64,000 nt of DNA from assembly GCA_905182995.1 (NCBI GenBank), contig CAJJDP010000072.1:12934-76933 (forward strand), given 5' to 3'. How positions within the stretch are numbered: position 1 is the stretch's first letter; the number at the start of each line of letters is the position of its first letter. The DNA is from Paramecium octaurelia. Lineage: Eukaryota > Ciliophora > Oligohymenophorea > Peniculida > Parameciidae. The notes beneath the pieces were generated by a model. That model was not told the DNA's origin and did not search any database. It was given only the letters and a program-made list of their open reading frames with translations. Positions 51,803 to 63,040 of this stretch are shown in pieces. A program made the translations under genes and the position numbers.

Positions 51803-54432
51803 ATGATGACTGGTAATATAAACCCAGAATATCGATATATAAGCATTATTGCCAAGACTTGGAATGAGGTTTATTTGGCTGAGAATCTATTGACCAAACA
51901 AAAATGTTGTATTAAACAAGTGCTGATTGACGCGTTATTGAGAGAGAAGTTTTAATAAGAGATTTAGATCCTGCAAAAAATAAAAGCTAATCCGCATCCA
52001 AATATAGTATCCTTCGAGGAAAGCTTCTATTATGAGAAGGTGACTACGCAGGATAAAGTACTGATTTATCTCTTAAATGCAGTCCATCACCTTCGGCTGT
52101 ATTGTCATGGAATTGGGCATCACCAACTTATAGCAATACATCTAATCCAAAAAGCAATCGGATCCGGAGTTCAGATTTCAGGAGTACGAAGTGGCGGATT
52201 TCTTTGTGACAATGATCCGAGCTCATTCGCATCTGCAAGAAATTAAAATAGCCCACCGAGATATCAAGCCTGAGAACATCATACTCATCAATGACGAGAA
52301 TCTGCTGTTTAAGGTTTGCGATGTAAGACACTTCCCTTTCTACGTAGGTTGGTTTCGGCACTGAAATCATCGATGAGGAGACCAGATCCAGAACCATCGG
52401 CGGCACAGTCACCTACCAATCCCCAGAGGTCTACAGAGCCTTTAAGAAGAGAAAGCCTCAGGCCAAATACAACCCATACAAAAGTGACGTTTTCTCTCTC
52501 GGATTGGTTTTCCTGTTGTTTGCTACCACTCAGAACATTACTAAACATGTATGCCCAATAACTTTCGTATTAGCAAAAAGAAGAACTGTTTGATGATGAC
52601 ACAAAACTGTAGACTTACTTGAAGGAACAGCGCAAGAAAGTCAAAGAACTCTATCCTCGAATCAAAGGAGTTTCCAAAATTTTGAAGTTGATGTTGGAGA
52701 TCTCTCCTGATCAGCGATTCGACTTCTCGTAACTAAGTCAAATTATTGAGGAGAGATCCTATTTGGAAGTGAAATCTGTAACCGATTATCATTTAAAATA
52801 GCCTGCCAAAATCAACCACAAACATCTGCAATCCATCAATAATCTGGAGGATTTCCAATTGGACATTAAGAATAAGGAGGATGTGCAATTGGATCTCAAT
52901 GGGATGCAAAACAAGTCGCAAGATGAATTGCTTAAATTCTTGGAGACCATTGCTCAGCAAGTCAAAAATTTTTAAATGATTACATTACAAATAAAATTGG
53001 AGATGAGTTGTTTGAATGTGAGAACCATTGCCCCCATCGAAAAGATACTGAGCAGGGCTCAAAAATTGAAGGAGTTAAAATTACAATTATGGAAGTACCG
53101 TTTAAACTCTATATGCAATAGCAATAAATTGGGGAATTTGGGGTTGTTGTTCTTAACCAAGGCAATAATGAGAATGAGCGATTTGAAACGGTTGACCTTG
53201 GAAATATCGAACAATCTGCTGTCGGATGAAGGGATCAACAATGCATTACCGCTTTTGGAAGGCTTGGTGCAGATGGAGGAATTGAGATTGGATTTCGGAA
53301 TGTATAACTTCTAATTTAATCTAGTAATCATTTACCAATGGAGTGTTGCGAGGCATTCTTTACCGTGATTTCTGCCATGCCCAAACTAAAGAAGGTGGAT
53401 CTCAACCTGGAAAGCAATTACATGAATTAAGTGCTTTCCAAATTGTTGAATCAATCTTTGAAAAGATTGCCACTCCTGACTCAGTTGACCATCAATTTTT
53501 CGAAGTATGTATTGTGAATCTCTACGTATGCAAGTAATCCAATGCACAACGAGGGCTTCTATGATCTTGGAGAAAGCATATCGGAATTGGAGAATTGTGA
53601 GTTGGTTCTTTGGGGTTCGTAAATCAAGGATTTGGGAGTTGAGGAATTCGCTAAGGGTTTGTCAAAGTGCGATAAGTTGAAGCACTTGAATTTGACTCTG
53701 TGGAGCAATCAAATTACTAAGAAGGGATGCGAATCGCTGGGATTTGTGTTATCGAAACTGCAGAAGTTGAGTACTTTAGTAATTGATTTATCCAAAAATC
53801 GAATAGAGGATGATGGAGTAAGGTTTTTGGCTAAGGCTTTTCATGAGATGCCGCAACAGTTGCGAGAGTTAAAGTTCTGGATTGAGAAGTAACGTATCTT
53901 ATGAAAAGCTAGTGTATCTTGCACTTCTTTCGGATTGAGATATGTCAATCGTTTTTTGACAACTCAAAGGAAACTCAGGAACATCAACTTGAATTTCAGG
54001 TCGAATCAGATAGGGTTGGATGGGATGGAATTGTTGTACAACGGTTTCGGTTAGGCCACTCAATTGGAGATTGTGAACTTGATTCTTGATCAGTAATTGT
54101 TTGATAAACAATTAGCAATCCTTTAGGAGATGAAGGGGTACACACTTTGTTTAAGGGTCTGTGTAAGTTGAAGGATTTACAGAGATTGTTCTTGAGTCTA
54201 GAAAGTGTCCAGGGCTCTGGGAATTCGGTGACGGTGATGCTGTCCTCAATCAGGTCTTGGCCTGAGTTGAAGGAGCTGCACGTCAACTTCTTAAAGTAAG
54301 GGGTTCTTCACTAAACTTAGGAACGATACTGATTGGGCTGATGATGTCAATTTGAGGAACCGATTGTCAGAAATCTAATCCACTGCTAAAATTAATATTG
54401 AATTAAAAACTATAAATTAATAAATAAAGTGA
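51803..54432 (+). CDS. Protein kinase fused to leucine-rich repeats (ribonuclease-inhibitor type)
   Basis: ATG 51803 opens MMTGNINPEYRYISIIAKTW. The kinase domain covers roughly residues 10-310: CIKQVLIDALLREK, ANPHPNIVSFEESF, intron ~52059-52083, [29 protein letters not shown], intron ~52324-52348, then CD|VGFGTE (DVG replaces DFG), GGTVTYQSPEVY and SDVFSLGLVFLL, intron ~52550-52574. The C-terminal ~450 residues are LRR units (LKELKLQLW, LRLTLEISNN-type, LKHLNLTLWSNQITKKG, LSTLVIDLSKNRIEDDG). Further introns lie at about 53300-53320, 53501-53530, 53890-53913, 54088-54110 and 54297-54321. It ends ELKTINQQIK at TGA 54430-54432. Repeats probably bind a protein partner that directs the kinase. 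Several standard-code frames on the other strand here are shadows. Confidence 0.88.
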
Positions 54433-54556
54433 TTGATGATCTTGGGATATTTGAATCTATTTATTATTTATAATTAACGACATACATATTTGAATTTTTA
54501 ATGTGAACATCAAAGATGGTTAATTAATTAAATTTCAAAACTCAGAAGATATTGCA

Positions 54557-55600
54557 ATGGTTTTAAAAATATATAAGTCTTTATTAGTCGAGAGGAGCAC
54601 CCAAAAATCAAGTACTTTACGATGGAGATAAAAGAAACTCGATCAGAACATACAATGGTATCTGCATATTAATATCCTCACAGACAACTCAAACAACAGA
54701 CAAGGATTCAAAATTGGATGGGACATTGATCAAACCAGGAAGGGCGACTCCAAAATTGCAGGAAAGGTCGGTCAAGACCAAAGAAACTCGTACATCCCCT
54801 CATATCAAGCTCAAACATTCATGCCAGTTGCCGAAGTATTCTATTACATAATCAGTAAAATCAAGACGAGGATTACATGAAGTAGTTATACATTCAAGAA
54901 ATGAACAAAAAACAAGAGTTGGCTGCATTGTACAAGCAACCCGACTAGTATTACCAGGATGCTTTGGATAATTACAACAATGGAATACCATATTCAAATA
55001 ACAATTACGAACAACCCCAATTGCTAAAATAATCCAACAAATACGATCATTATCAACAACCAAATGATGATGAGGAACTCTATTCCAAAGTATCTTATTT
55101 ATAATATAAACATTTCTAGTATAAACAAGGAAATAGTGGTAGCAAATAGTAGAACACTGGTAAACCGCCAATGGCCTAATATAATCCTATCACAGGCATC
55201 GCTTACGAGAATGCTTATGCTAATCAACGGGCTTATGAGCAATAGCAATAATAGCAGTAGTAGGATGATGCCCTCAGTTAATTTAGTTAATGTATCGAAA
55301 TGCTTATCTCCCTTAGTACAATAACACAAGGTGACTTCGATGAAGAACAAAACTTCAAATATCTTTAACACAGATATGCAGGAGACTGAGAACATTAACA
55401 ACAATAGGCAAAATAGCAGGGTCTTAAATAAAAGAAAGGAGATGGATGATACTCAATACAAGGGATATGGTATGATATGTGAGTTGATGGTTCTTTTAGG
55501 TTAGTTTTACAAGAATCCGATTGAGCCAGTCCAAACCCAATATAGAGAGCAGAAGTTCGTTAATAGGAATATGATTGACAATGGCATATTTCCAAAATGA
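54557..55600 (+). CDS. Uncharacterised Gln/Asn/Tyr-rich protein; start codon directly followed by an intron
   Basis: The best model starts with ATG 54557, a 28-nt intron (54560-54587, GTT donor) and SRGAPKNQVLYDGDKRNS. Further introns: about 54657-54682, 54837-54856, 55096-55125, 55292-55316 and 55470-55499. The protein has GFKIGWDIDQTRKGDSKI, AGKVGQDQRNSYIPSYQAQ, a long Gln/Asn/Tyr-rich middle with YMKQLYIQEMNKKQELAALY and a polyQ run, and a C-terminus ending RNMIDNGIFPK, TGA 55598-55600. No membrane segment and no known domain. Composition suggests a cytoskeletal or ciliary filament-associated protein, but that is a guess. The start rests on the rare GTT donor; the downstream exons are firm. 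Confidence 0.7.
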
Positions 55601-55699
55601 TTATATAATTGCATAATAATTATATAAATTAATTCAACACGTATAGTGTGATTATAAAATTGAGAAATGATTGAGTGAGAATTCAATAATAAATTTAAA

Positions 55700-55951
55700 A
55701 TGAGTCAAGAAACCTTGAATGGAATCAATGGAATATTGTAGGATGTCCAAAGTTTTGGCTAGGAGAGTTATAGATTTATGAGAAAATGCACCAAACCAGA
55801 TAAAAGAGGTAAATGAATGCACGATAACCAAATAGAGTACATTAAAATCGCAACATCATGTGCTATTGGCTTTGCAGTTATGGGAGCAGTCGGATACTTT
55901 ATTAAGTTGGTTTTCATTCCAATAAACAATATTATATTAAGTGCCAATTGA
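55700..55951 (+). CDS. SEC61G: Protein transport protein Sec61 subunit gamma
   Basis: A single-pass ER protein of the Sec61 translocon. ATG 55700 begins [17 protein letters not shown], then [16 protein letters not shown], the conserved SecE/Sec61-gamma amphipathic helix with RCTKPD..E. The membrane helix [20 protein letters not shown] and the typical IPINNIIL end follow. A 27-nt intron (55809-55835) splits the Glu codon of KREY. It is 74 residues, normal for the family. TGA 55949-55951. The 99-bp gap to the gene before it on the same strand is all the upstream room it has. Confidence 0.95.
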
Positions 55952-56160
55952 TTTTGTTACATTTATAAACATACGTATAAATTAGTGATACACTAATATT
56001 ATTATTCCTTAAATCAATTGAATTTGTCATTTTCATAAAGGAGATCTGAGAACTGCATTTGATCATTCTCTCTATAATGTAGAGTGTTTAGTAAAATTGA
56101 GATCGCCACAAAAATAGATTTGGTTGAAATATATTTATATTTGAACAAACATTAAATTTA

Positions 56161-58071
56161 TCACCAATGTGCTTCTTCTTTTAATTGAGCAACAGCATCA
56201 TCTACTAATTCATTAAATTGATCTTCATTCTTAATCATATCGAGGATTTCATCTACTGTGTAATTGGAAGGATCTGAAAGCACTTCACTCACTTTCTTCC
56301 AATGAGGTTCTATGTCTTAGCTTAGTTTGGTTTTGATTCTATAATACAACATAATTCTAGATATATTAAATTACAAGAAATTACTAGAGTTATTTGACTT
56401 GGTCTTCCTCAGACTTGGCCTTGAAAGCTTCTATGTTAGCCAATAAATCGACTAAATCTTATCTCTTGTCGAAGGCAACAGCTTGGACTGGAGCCAAATC
56501 AGCAATCTATTGTACAGGAGGAGGTAAGGGAGTTTGTCTAATGGGATTTGGGAATTGTTATTAGTAGGGTCTTCTCATGCCACCGCCTGGGACTCTCTAT
56601 TATTGCATAGGGAATGGGAATGGCATTCTGGCAGCAAATTAAGCTGGGCCTGGAGGCATTTGATACATTCTTCTAGTTGGAGACTGTCTTTGATTAGTTC
56701 TTCTCTGTCCTCTCTATTGGGATTGTTGAGGGAAGAGATGTTGGAAGTATTTGCCACCAGCTTATTCTACATTTTGGTCGAAGAGTTTTTTGATTTCATC
56801 GAACTTCTCGTTCTCTTTGAATGATTTGATCAACTTGTTTGCATCTGATGCTTGATCAAATACAATGTATCCAATTCTGATGATCTATTAGAATCCTTGT
56901 TGCATCTTTTCCAATCTAATCTATTATACAATAGGATTCACTAAATACCATTGAGATATCGCCATATCCAGCCTCTTTTAAGGTTTGTCTAATCATTTCC
57001 TCTGTAACATTTCTGTTCAAGTGATCAGCATAAATATATTTTGAATAGACATTATTATCTCTGAGTTATTTTCTATCCGTTTTTGTTTGTGCCCATCCAA
57101 CATACATCTTTCTACCAGTATTCAATGGATCCTTCTATGCGTTGGTTCCTAAGGTAGTACCTAATGTTTTTTAGGCTTCTTTGGCATCTTAATGTCTACT
57201 GAAACTCACAAAGGCAAAGGGAGCCTTACGTTCGATATCTATTTTGACCAAGACACTAATTATTGGACCATAAGTGATGAACCATTCATTCAATTTGGTA
57301 CGCATTTCAGCTTCCTGATCACATATAAATCGAGTATAAATACCAACTATTCTCGTACTTGAGGGTTTTCCAAATCTAAACCATCCAATGAAGTCCAGAA
57401 GTTCTTGATGTATAAGTTACTTCTCTTGTCCTCACGTTCAGTTGTGCCTTTCTTTACAAATCTCTTCACTATTATTGATGTCTTCTCATTGTATTGCACC
57501 TTTCCTTCATTTTGTTGACTCTCAGCCAACAACTCATTGGCTTACTCCTTCTTTTCATATTGCACCCACCCATAACCTATTTGAATTAGCACCATTCAAG
57601 TACCTCTACTCTTCTTGTTCTCATCCACTGATAATTTGACACTGACTACTTGTCCCCATTTGATGAAGAATTCCTCCAGCTACTTGAGTGTTACTGTCAA
57701 CTCGAATCCTGCGAAGAATAAGTTTGCATCTTTATCATAATCCTGAATGTAGGTGATACGCATGGGCTCTCTCAGAAGCTATTTGTAATTCATGGCTTCC
57801 TTCGCCTTCCTTGCCTCTTCCTAAGAGGAGAAATAGATGAAGGCATAATGCTTGGACTTACCGATGAATGGGAATCTAAACATAGCTGCATCACATACCT
57901 GTGCAATTTAACAAAGCTGATCTATCCAAACTTTCGAAACTCCACATACAATTGTTCCTCCGTGATTCCGTCCTCCAAATCTGCAATATGAAGTCCATTT
58001 TGGGGTTGTCTATTTTGATCCTAATAGCCTGGTAACTTAAACACTAAATCAATAAACAAAAACACGCTACT
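56161..58071 (-). CDS. Poly(A)-binding protein with start codon split by an intron
   Basis: Binds mRNA poly(A) tails in the cytoplasm. The A of the ATG is 58071; a 27-nt intron (58070-58044) separates it from TG, giving MFKLPGYQDQNRQ. Four RRMs follow: LHIADLEDGITEEQLYVEF, ANLFFAGFELTVTLKQLEEF, SNLYIKNFWTSLDG with KAPFAFVSFSRH, and KYIYADHLNRNVTEEMI. Then a Pro/Gln/Met/Arg-rich linker (RRMYQMPPGPA-like) and a C-terminal MLLE-like domain (DPSNYTVDEILDMIKNED, LVDDAVAQLKEEAHW). The MLLE core TGMLLE is replaced by SEVLSD, so binding of PAM2 partners may differ. Other introns: about 57916-57894, 57605-57579 and 56401-56374, plus one near 57355-57330. TGA 56163-56161. Length is near the family norm. 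Confidence 0.9.
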
Positions 58072-58222
58072 TTGCTCTGGATTTATTTATCAAGATTTAA
58101 AAATTCTTTTAATTTTTTGCGCCTTTCTTTTCCTCCCTATAAAACACGAAATTATTCCAATCCAGACATCAACACACTCTCCCAAACAAATCGTAACATA
58201 ATATAGATGAGATTTTAATTAA

Positions 58223-59065
58223 TCAATTAATTTCCAAGAGACATCGGATCCACCTGTTTGTAACCGGTTCCTCCTCCTTCCTAACCACAGTTTGCCTAGC
58301 CCCCCTAATCTTCAGAGCACTATCCAATTCACACTCACTTTCCTTCGTCTGAATCCCACCACTTTCGACCTGTCTCTCATTGCAATTCTCGAAGTGTTCC
58401 ATTTTGTTCTCCAATTTAACTTCGCGAAATTTCACAAATGGGTATATCAGCATATCCAAAAACACATTCGAGATCTTTAAGAGCAACAAATCCACCAAGT
58501 ACATGCTCTAAACCCCCTAAATATAGTATTCAATCTTACATTGACCAGTTCAGCCGTTATACTGCAACAAGTGAACAATTCGCAAAAAATATAAAATCCT
58601 ATTATGATGTGCAATTCATTCTAGAGTTTCCCCTTGCGGTTAAAATGACATAACAGAATCAGAAATAGGGTTAGTAATCCAAATCCACCAGATCCAAAAA
58701 TAGCAATTGCTCTACTCTAACTGAATTAGTCCTCGAAAACCCTATTACCATAGTGACAATTGATACCAAATGTCTATCGAAAAGGCGTCAATGAAAATTC
58801 CAATCAAATATAATTGTGATACCACACCTAGTCCGATTCTGTTCTTGCTCAAAACCAATAAGGATATTAGCAAACAACAGACCAATTGCTGCAGGATAAT
58901 CAACAGCAGATAATAGTGATCAAACTTTTGTATGGCCAAAATAATTGACAAAGCAGAAAAACAGCATGCTACAGCTAGAACATGGGGTTTTCGTATTTTT
59001 AATCTGTTTTTGACAGCAATCATAGTCAGAAGTGTTAGACTCAAGAGAAATTGCAAGATTCCCAT
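58223..59065 (-). CDS. Multi-pass membrane protein of unknown function
   Basis: ATG 59065 gives MGILQFLLSLTLLTMIAV, and about six or seven hydrophobic helices follow (ALSIILAI, YYLLLIILQQLVCCLLISLL, QLYLIGIFIDAF, GFGLLTLFLILLCH, IIIGFYIFCELFTCC, MYLVDLLLLKISNVFLDML). Two introns are needed: 28 nt near 58750-58723 and 23 nt near 58541-58519. The C-terminus is a charged cytosolic tail of ~75 residues (KMEHFENCNERQVESGG, KESECELDSALKIRGAR) ending RCLLEIN at TGA 58225-58223. Seven helices and a cytosolic tail would fit a receptor- or transporter-like fold, but no family motif is seen. The start is the first ATG in frame; there is no room for doubt about the hydrophobic core. Confidence 0.7.
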
Positions 59066-59815
59066 AACTAAGTTAGGCCAGTCAGAATTTAAACTATGCT
59101 ATATAAGTAATTGTACCTTGAGATTTTAGTCATTAGATAAACAGAAGAAACAATGTTTGATACAGCGTAGAATTGAGGTAGAGCGTATTAGCATAATACC
59201 TACATCTGTGTTTAAACTTTATATAAAATAATTTAATATTAATTTTTAAGATATATATAGTACCAAACTCATATATTTTAGTGTAAATTAATGTCATTTT
59301 GTATTGTATCATTCTCTGCATTTTAAAATACTATAATAAATACTTAAAAAAGTAAAATTAGACCTTCCAAAATAATTTATTTATTACTAAGAGTACTTAA
59401 TCAAAATTAAAATAAATATATATGAGTCTAATTTTATCCCATTTTCCTTCTCCTCATCAACTATCGCAAGTACTGCTTTATAATTTACTTTATATTTATA
59501 AATGTAATTCTCAAATTTTAAGAAAGGACATAATTAATCATCCTATTAAATTTCGGTAATATTTCATAATTTAACTCTAAAATTATAAATCTCATTTTAA
59601 ATATATATCATTTCCTCTTAATTATGGTTCTTTTAGAAATTCTGTTTGTGTAATTCAGTACATAGACGTTGGATAATCATGATGAGATTTCTTAAATATC
59701 CTTTATTGATTTAAGTTTATATCTAATGCATTCTCATAACTATCATCAATAAGAAATACCCTGAGTCCATTCTTATTTTTGATATATTGGAAACATATTA
59801 TATATATATATAACT
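59066..59815. other. 0.75 kb intergenic sequence
   Basis: AT-rich, with TGAs in all frames. It serves as upstream region of the multi-TM gene and downstream region of IFT70, both on the minus strand. The standard-code frame 59133-59321 on the minus strand is hydrophobic and Tyr-rich and is not supported. Confidence 0.6.
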
Positions 59816-61853
59816 TCATGTTCTTAATTTTAGAAACATCCTCTTAATCATTCTGGCTTCATAGGAAACTGTATTTTTCTCATCAAGTTGTTCTAATGGG
59901 TTAATTACCTAATGAATAGACGATAAATAAATACAGAAGGAATAGCTTTGCCACATTAATCAGAAGCATCTAGGAAATCCAGGATCTCACTATATGAAGT
60001 ATCTTTTAGAATAATCATGTGTTTTGCCAAGACTTCAATCAAAGCAAGGAAACATCTCTTGGCATAATACCATGTGTCTGTGTTAATCTATATATAATAG
60101 ATTATATTTATTTACTTTTTTGTTATATGGCTCAAGTGATTTGATAATTCTGGAGATGCCAAATTCGTAATTATTTTTTGAACAATAAAGTGTTCCTATA
60201 ACTAAATTGACTATGCATAGATGATAAACTGATTTCTCAGGATCTTGATACTGTGATTTCTCTTCTTCCTTTTCCAATTTACGCATCAACTCTTCAGCAT
60301 CTTCATTTTGATTGACCATAATGTAACTAACACACAAATTTGCAACCACAATTGCAGTCAATGACAATAGATTGTCACTATTCTTCTTAACAATAGGTTC
60401 ATAATAACGAATGGCTTCTCGATATTTGTTGTCTTGCACATAAAACACATGAGCCACATTTAATTTCCATACATCATGATCAGCACAAAATTCTGCTGAT
60501 TGTCTGAATAGTTTTTCCACTTATGAATAATTCTCCTTATCCCAATATATTTTAGCTTGTGCCATCAATACAGGGATGAACTTCTCCAAACAATCATCGA
60601 ATTCCTTAAGAGATTTCTTAATTCCCTCATTGTCTCTATTCAATCTTGCATCTTGGATTGACTTGGTTATTCTTCTCAGAGTGTCAATGTGTTTGTTTGC
60701 CAAGACTTAGAACTTTTTAAAGGATTCTTCTGGACTGGCTGCACTCAGAATCAAGGCATCCACAAATTCAAAGTCATCTGAACTAATTGTCTTGAATGTG
60801 AGATCTGCATTTTCAGCTAGAATGTCTGCTGCCATATCAAAATAGCCATATTTGCAATACAACAGTAATAAATTTGGAAATGTCTCAGGAGGGAATGGCG
60901 GATTTTGTAATAAGTGATTCAACTTTTTAAACCCTTCGGCTGTCTTATCCTCAATGTTCATCAAGGCTTGATTCATCAAAGTAACAGGATCCAGTTCATC
61001 CTCTTCTCTTGGAGGCATGTCAACCAAGGCTTCTTTTGCAGCATCATAATTTTTGATAGAGTATTCGATGGCTGCCTTTAAATTGAAGGCTTCAATCAAA
61101 GCAGACTCCTTCAATGCTTAGGAATTACCAACACTCTTGACTTCGATTCCTTCTGCATTTGAGCCTACTCCCAGATCTGGTCTTTCTCTCACTCCCCTCT
61201 CGATGATTTCGGCGATGTATTTGAGAGACTGAGCCAGTTGTTTTTATTTGTAATAACACAGAGCTATGTTGTAGGCCAATTCACAAGAGTACCCAGTCAG
61301 ATTCATTCCATCCTGAAATCGTTGTCTTGCCTCATCGAACTTATTCTCCTTGAATAAAATGCACCCTTCATTGATGACTGAGTCTGGATCGTCCATGTTA
61401 TTTTATTTTAACAATGTCTTCGCATGTTGAAATTCGCTCTTCTCGTATCGAATCAGAGCTTGCAATTACACCATCTTGCCCTAATATTGTGGATTCTCAA
61501 TCGAAGCACACACTTTCAACGCCTCATCGTAAAGACCTATTTTTCAAATTGCTTTCTTACTATCTTTGTAATACGACTGTGCCAGATAAATCTTGTAATC
61601 GTCGATCTCAGGATAATATTTCACTAATTACTCATAACTATGTTATTTAAACTATCTCATACATCCCAACCGCAGAAGTGAAATCCTAATTCATATAGTG
61701 ACAATATGCAAGTAAAGAGAGTGCCCTGCTCTTCGGACAAAATTGCAACTCGTAGTTCAAATAATTTATAGCCTCCCTGTACTTTTGATCCTTGATCAGC
61801 GTATATATGATTTTTGTTCGCTATCCCTCTGCAATAGGTTAGACCGGTTGCAT
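59816..61853 (-). CDS. IFT70: Intraflagellar transport protein 70 (TTC30/DYF-1 homologue)
   Basis: A TPR superhelix of the IFT-B core complex, required to build cilia; in other organisms it also affects tubulin polyglutamylation. ATG 61853 gives MQPVQPIAEGQRTKIIYTLI, matching the TTC30 N-terminus. Conserved blocks: ALSLLAYCHYMNQDFTSAV, YEKSEFQHAKTLL, NIALCYYKQKQLAQSLKYI, the very typical EAFNLKAAIEYSIKNY and MPPREEDELDPVTLMNQAL, PPFPPETFPNLLLLYCKYGY and DTWYYAKRCFLALIEVL. Introns lie at about 61654-61630, 61575-61552, 60117-60090 and 59921-59896. It ends MIKRMFLKLRT at TGA 59818-59816. Roughly 645 residues, normal for the family. Its start is only 18 bp from that of the next gene on the other strand. 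Confidence 0.95.
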
Positions 61854-61871
61854 TATTTAATTAAAAGAATT
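61854..61871. promoter_or_regulatory. 18-bp divergent region between two start codons
   Basis: The IFT70 ATG (61853-61851, minus) and the ATG of the Lys-rich protein (61872, plus) face away from each other with 18 AT-rich bases between. Leaders and core promoters of both must overlap this site and the coding regions themselves. Confidence 0.7.
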
Positions 61872-62261
61872 ATGAACAAAAAACACTCACATTTATAGGG
61901 ATGGGAAGAATACTCCACATCCAACACCCCCACTAATTAGCTCAAGTTCTTGAGCGAATCCCTCTACTGCGTAAACACAGCACCCACGCAGAATAACTCT
62001 AAATTACACCAATCACTTCCTCCCAAAAAGCGTCGTATTTTTCAATGCTACGTTAAGAACTCAGTGGTCATAGACAATGGCTATGTATTGTCTTAGAAAC
62101 AGCATTACTTGCAAGGAAACTTCATCAAGAAGGCGTAATTCTCTCCCAAGAAACAGCTAAAGCATAACTATATTGGACCCATACTGCAACAAATAAAAAT
62201 ATATGAGAAAAATAAATTAATTGGAAAGAACGATTCCATTATCAAATAGTTTACAAGATGA
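61872..62261 (+). CDS. Lys/Gln-rich uncharacterised protein (129 aa)
   Basis: ATG 61872 to TGA 62259-62261 in one exon. It starts MNKKHSHLQGWEEYSTSN. It has PPKKRRIFQCYVKNS with a possible nuclear-localisation cluster PPKKRR, then NGYVLSQKQHYLQGNFIKK, and ends IIKQFTR. Basic and hydrophilic; no membrane segment. The family is not known to me. Co-regulation with IFT70 from the 18-bp divergent promoter would suggest a ciliary role, which is inference only. Another frame in the same stretch is also open but is less protein-like. Confidence 0.6.
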
Positions 62262-62474
62262 GCCCAGAGAATATACTAGTGACTTCCATATTGTTTTAAA
62301 TTATTAATAAAATTATCATAAAAATTTATTGGCTTTTTATAAAATAAAAATAATCTTTAATCTTTATTAAATTCACTTATTTTATTAATTTATGTATAAA
62401 TGGTTTTTACTCATTGTATAATTCTGAAAAGTTTGAATCAAATAATTTTCTTAATTTATATTAATATCTTGAAA

Positions 62475-63019
62475 ATGAAATCATCATCAAAGGGGATTTT
62501 GAAGAAGTAATCACAACAAGATATAGATATGTATTGAAATGAATTTTATTGTAGGAAGAAAGAATTGCATTGGGATGAGCATACAATACAGTAAGGAATA
62601 TTCCAAATTTATTAGATAACAAGACTTGGAGAGAGGAAACAAGACGAAAATTGATGAACCTAAAACACCTTATGAAGATGATATTATACAATAAAATCAG
62701 CAGGAAGATAAAATTGAAGTAGAAGATGAAATCGAGCAAGATTTGGTATAGGCTTAATTGAATAAACAAAAATTGCAACAAGTAAAGTAGGGTCCCTTAA
62801 ATGTAGCAACATCAAAAGAAATTGGATATCGAAGAATTGAATAAGAGATTGAAGGAGGATTTGGAGAGGGAAAGAAAAAACATGGATGATGATGATTCTG
62901 CAGAAGAAGAGGAAAAAAGAAAAAAACATGAAGATTTTGTCAAGAAAAGAAAATAACACTACAATGAGAAGAATTTAATTAGAGATGCCATGCATAAAAA
63001 ATAGTTTGAGGACTAATGA
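62475..63019 (+). CDS. Protein phosphatase inhibitor 2 (PP1 regulator)
   Basis: An intrinsically disordered inhibitor of PP1. ATG 62475 gives MKSSSKGILKKQSQQ with the KGILKK PP1-docking motif. Then, after a 24-nt intron (62531-62554), KKELHWDEHTIQ, and after a 25-nt intron (62591-62615) KIDEPKTPYEDD, the GSK3-regulated site PxTP of inhibitor-2 (Thr72 in mammals). A third intron (62782-62806) leads to an acidic helix (EELNKRLKEDLERERKN) and the KRKQHYNEKNLIRDA segment, whose HYNE covers the PP1 active site. TGA 63017-63019. All three PP1-contact motifs are present in family order, so the call is firm despite the small size (~155 residues). Confidence 0.92.
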
Positions 63020-63040
63020 ATTATATAACATTTAATAAAA

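Noticed and set aside
52128-52561. Several open frames on both strands inside the kinase-LRR gene
   Set aside because: They are shadows; the spliced plus-strand frame gives HRDIKPEN and the following kinase motifs.
54800-55404. Two minus-strand frames of 100-120 aa
   Set aside because: Antisense of the Gln-rich protein: Leu runs come from CAA/TAA-rich codons read backwards.
62461-62959. Minus-strand hydrophobic frames of 91-106 aa
   Set aside because: Antisense of the inhibitor-2 gene; Phe/Leu content arises from Glu/Lys codons.
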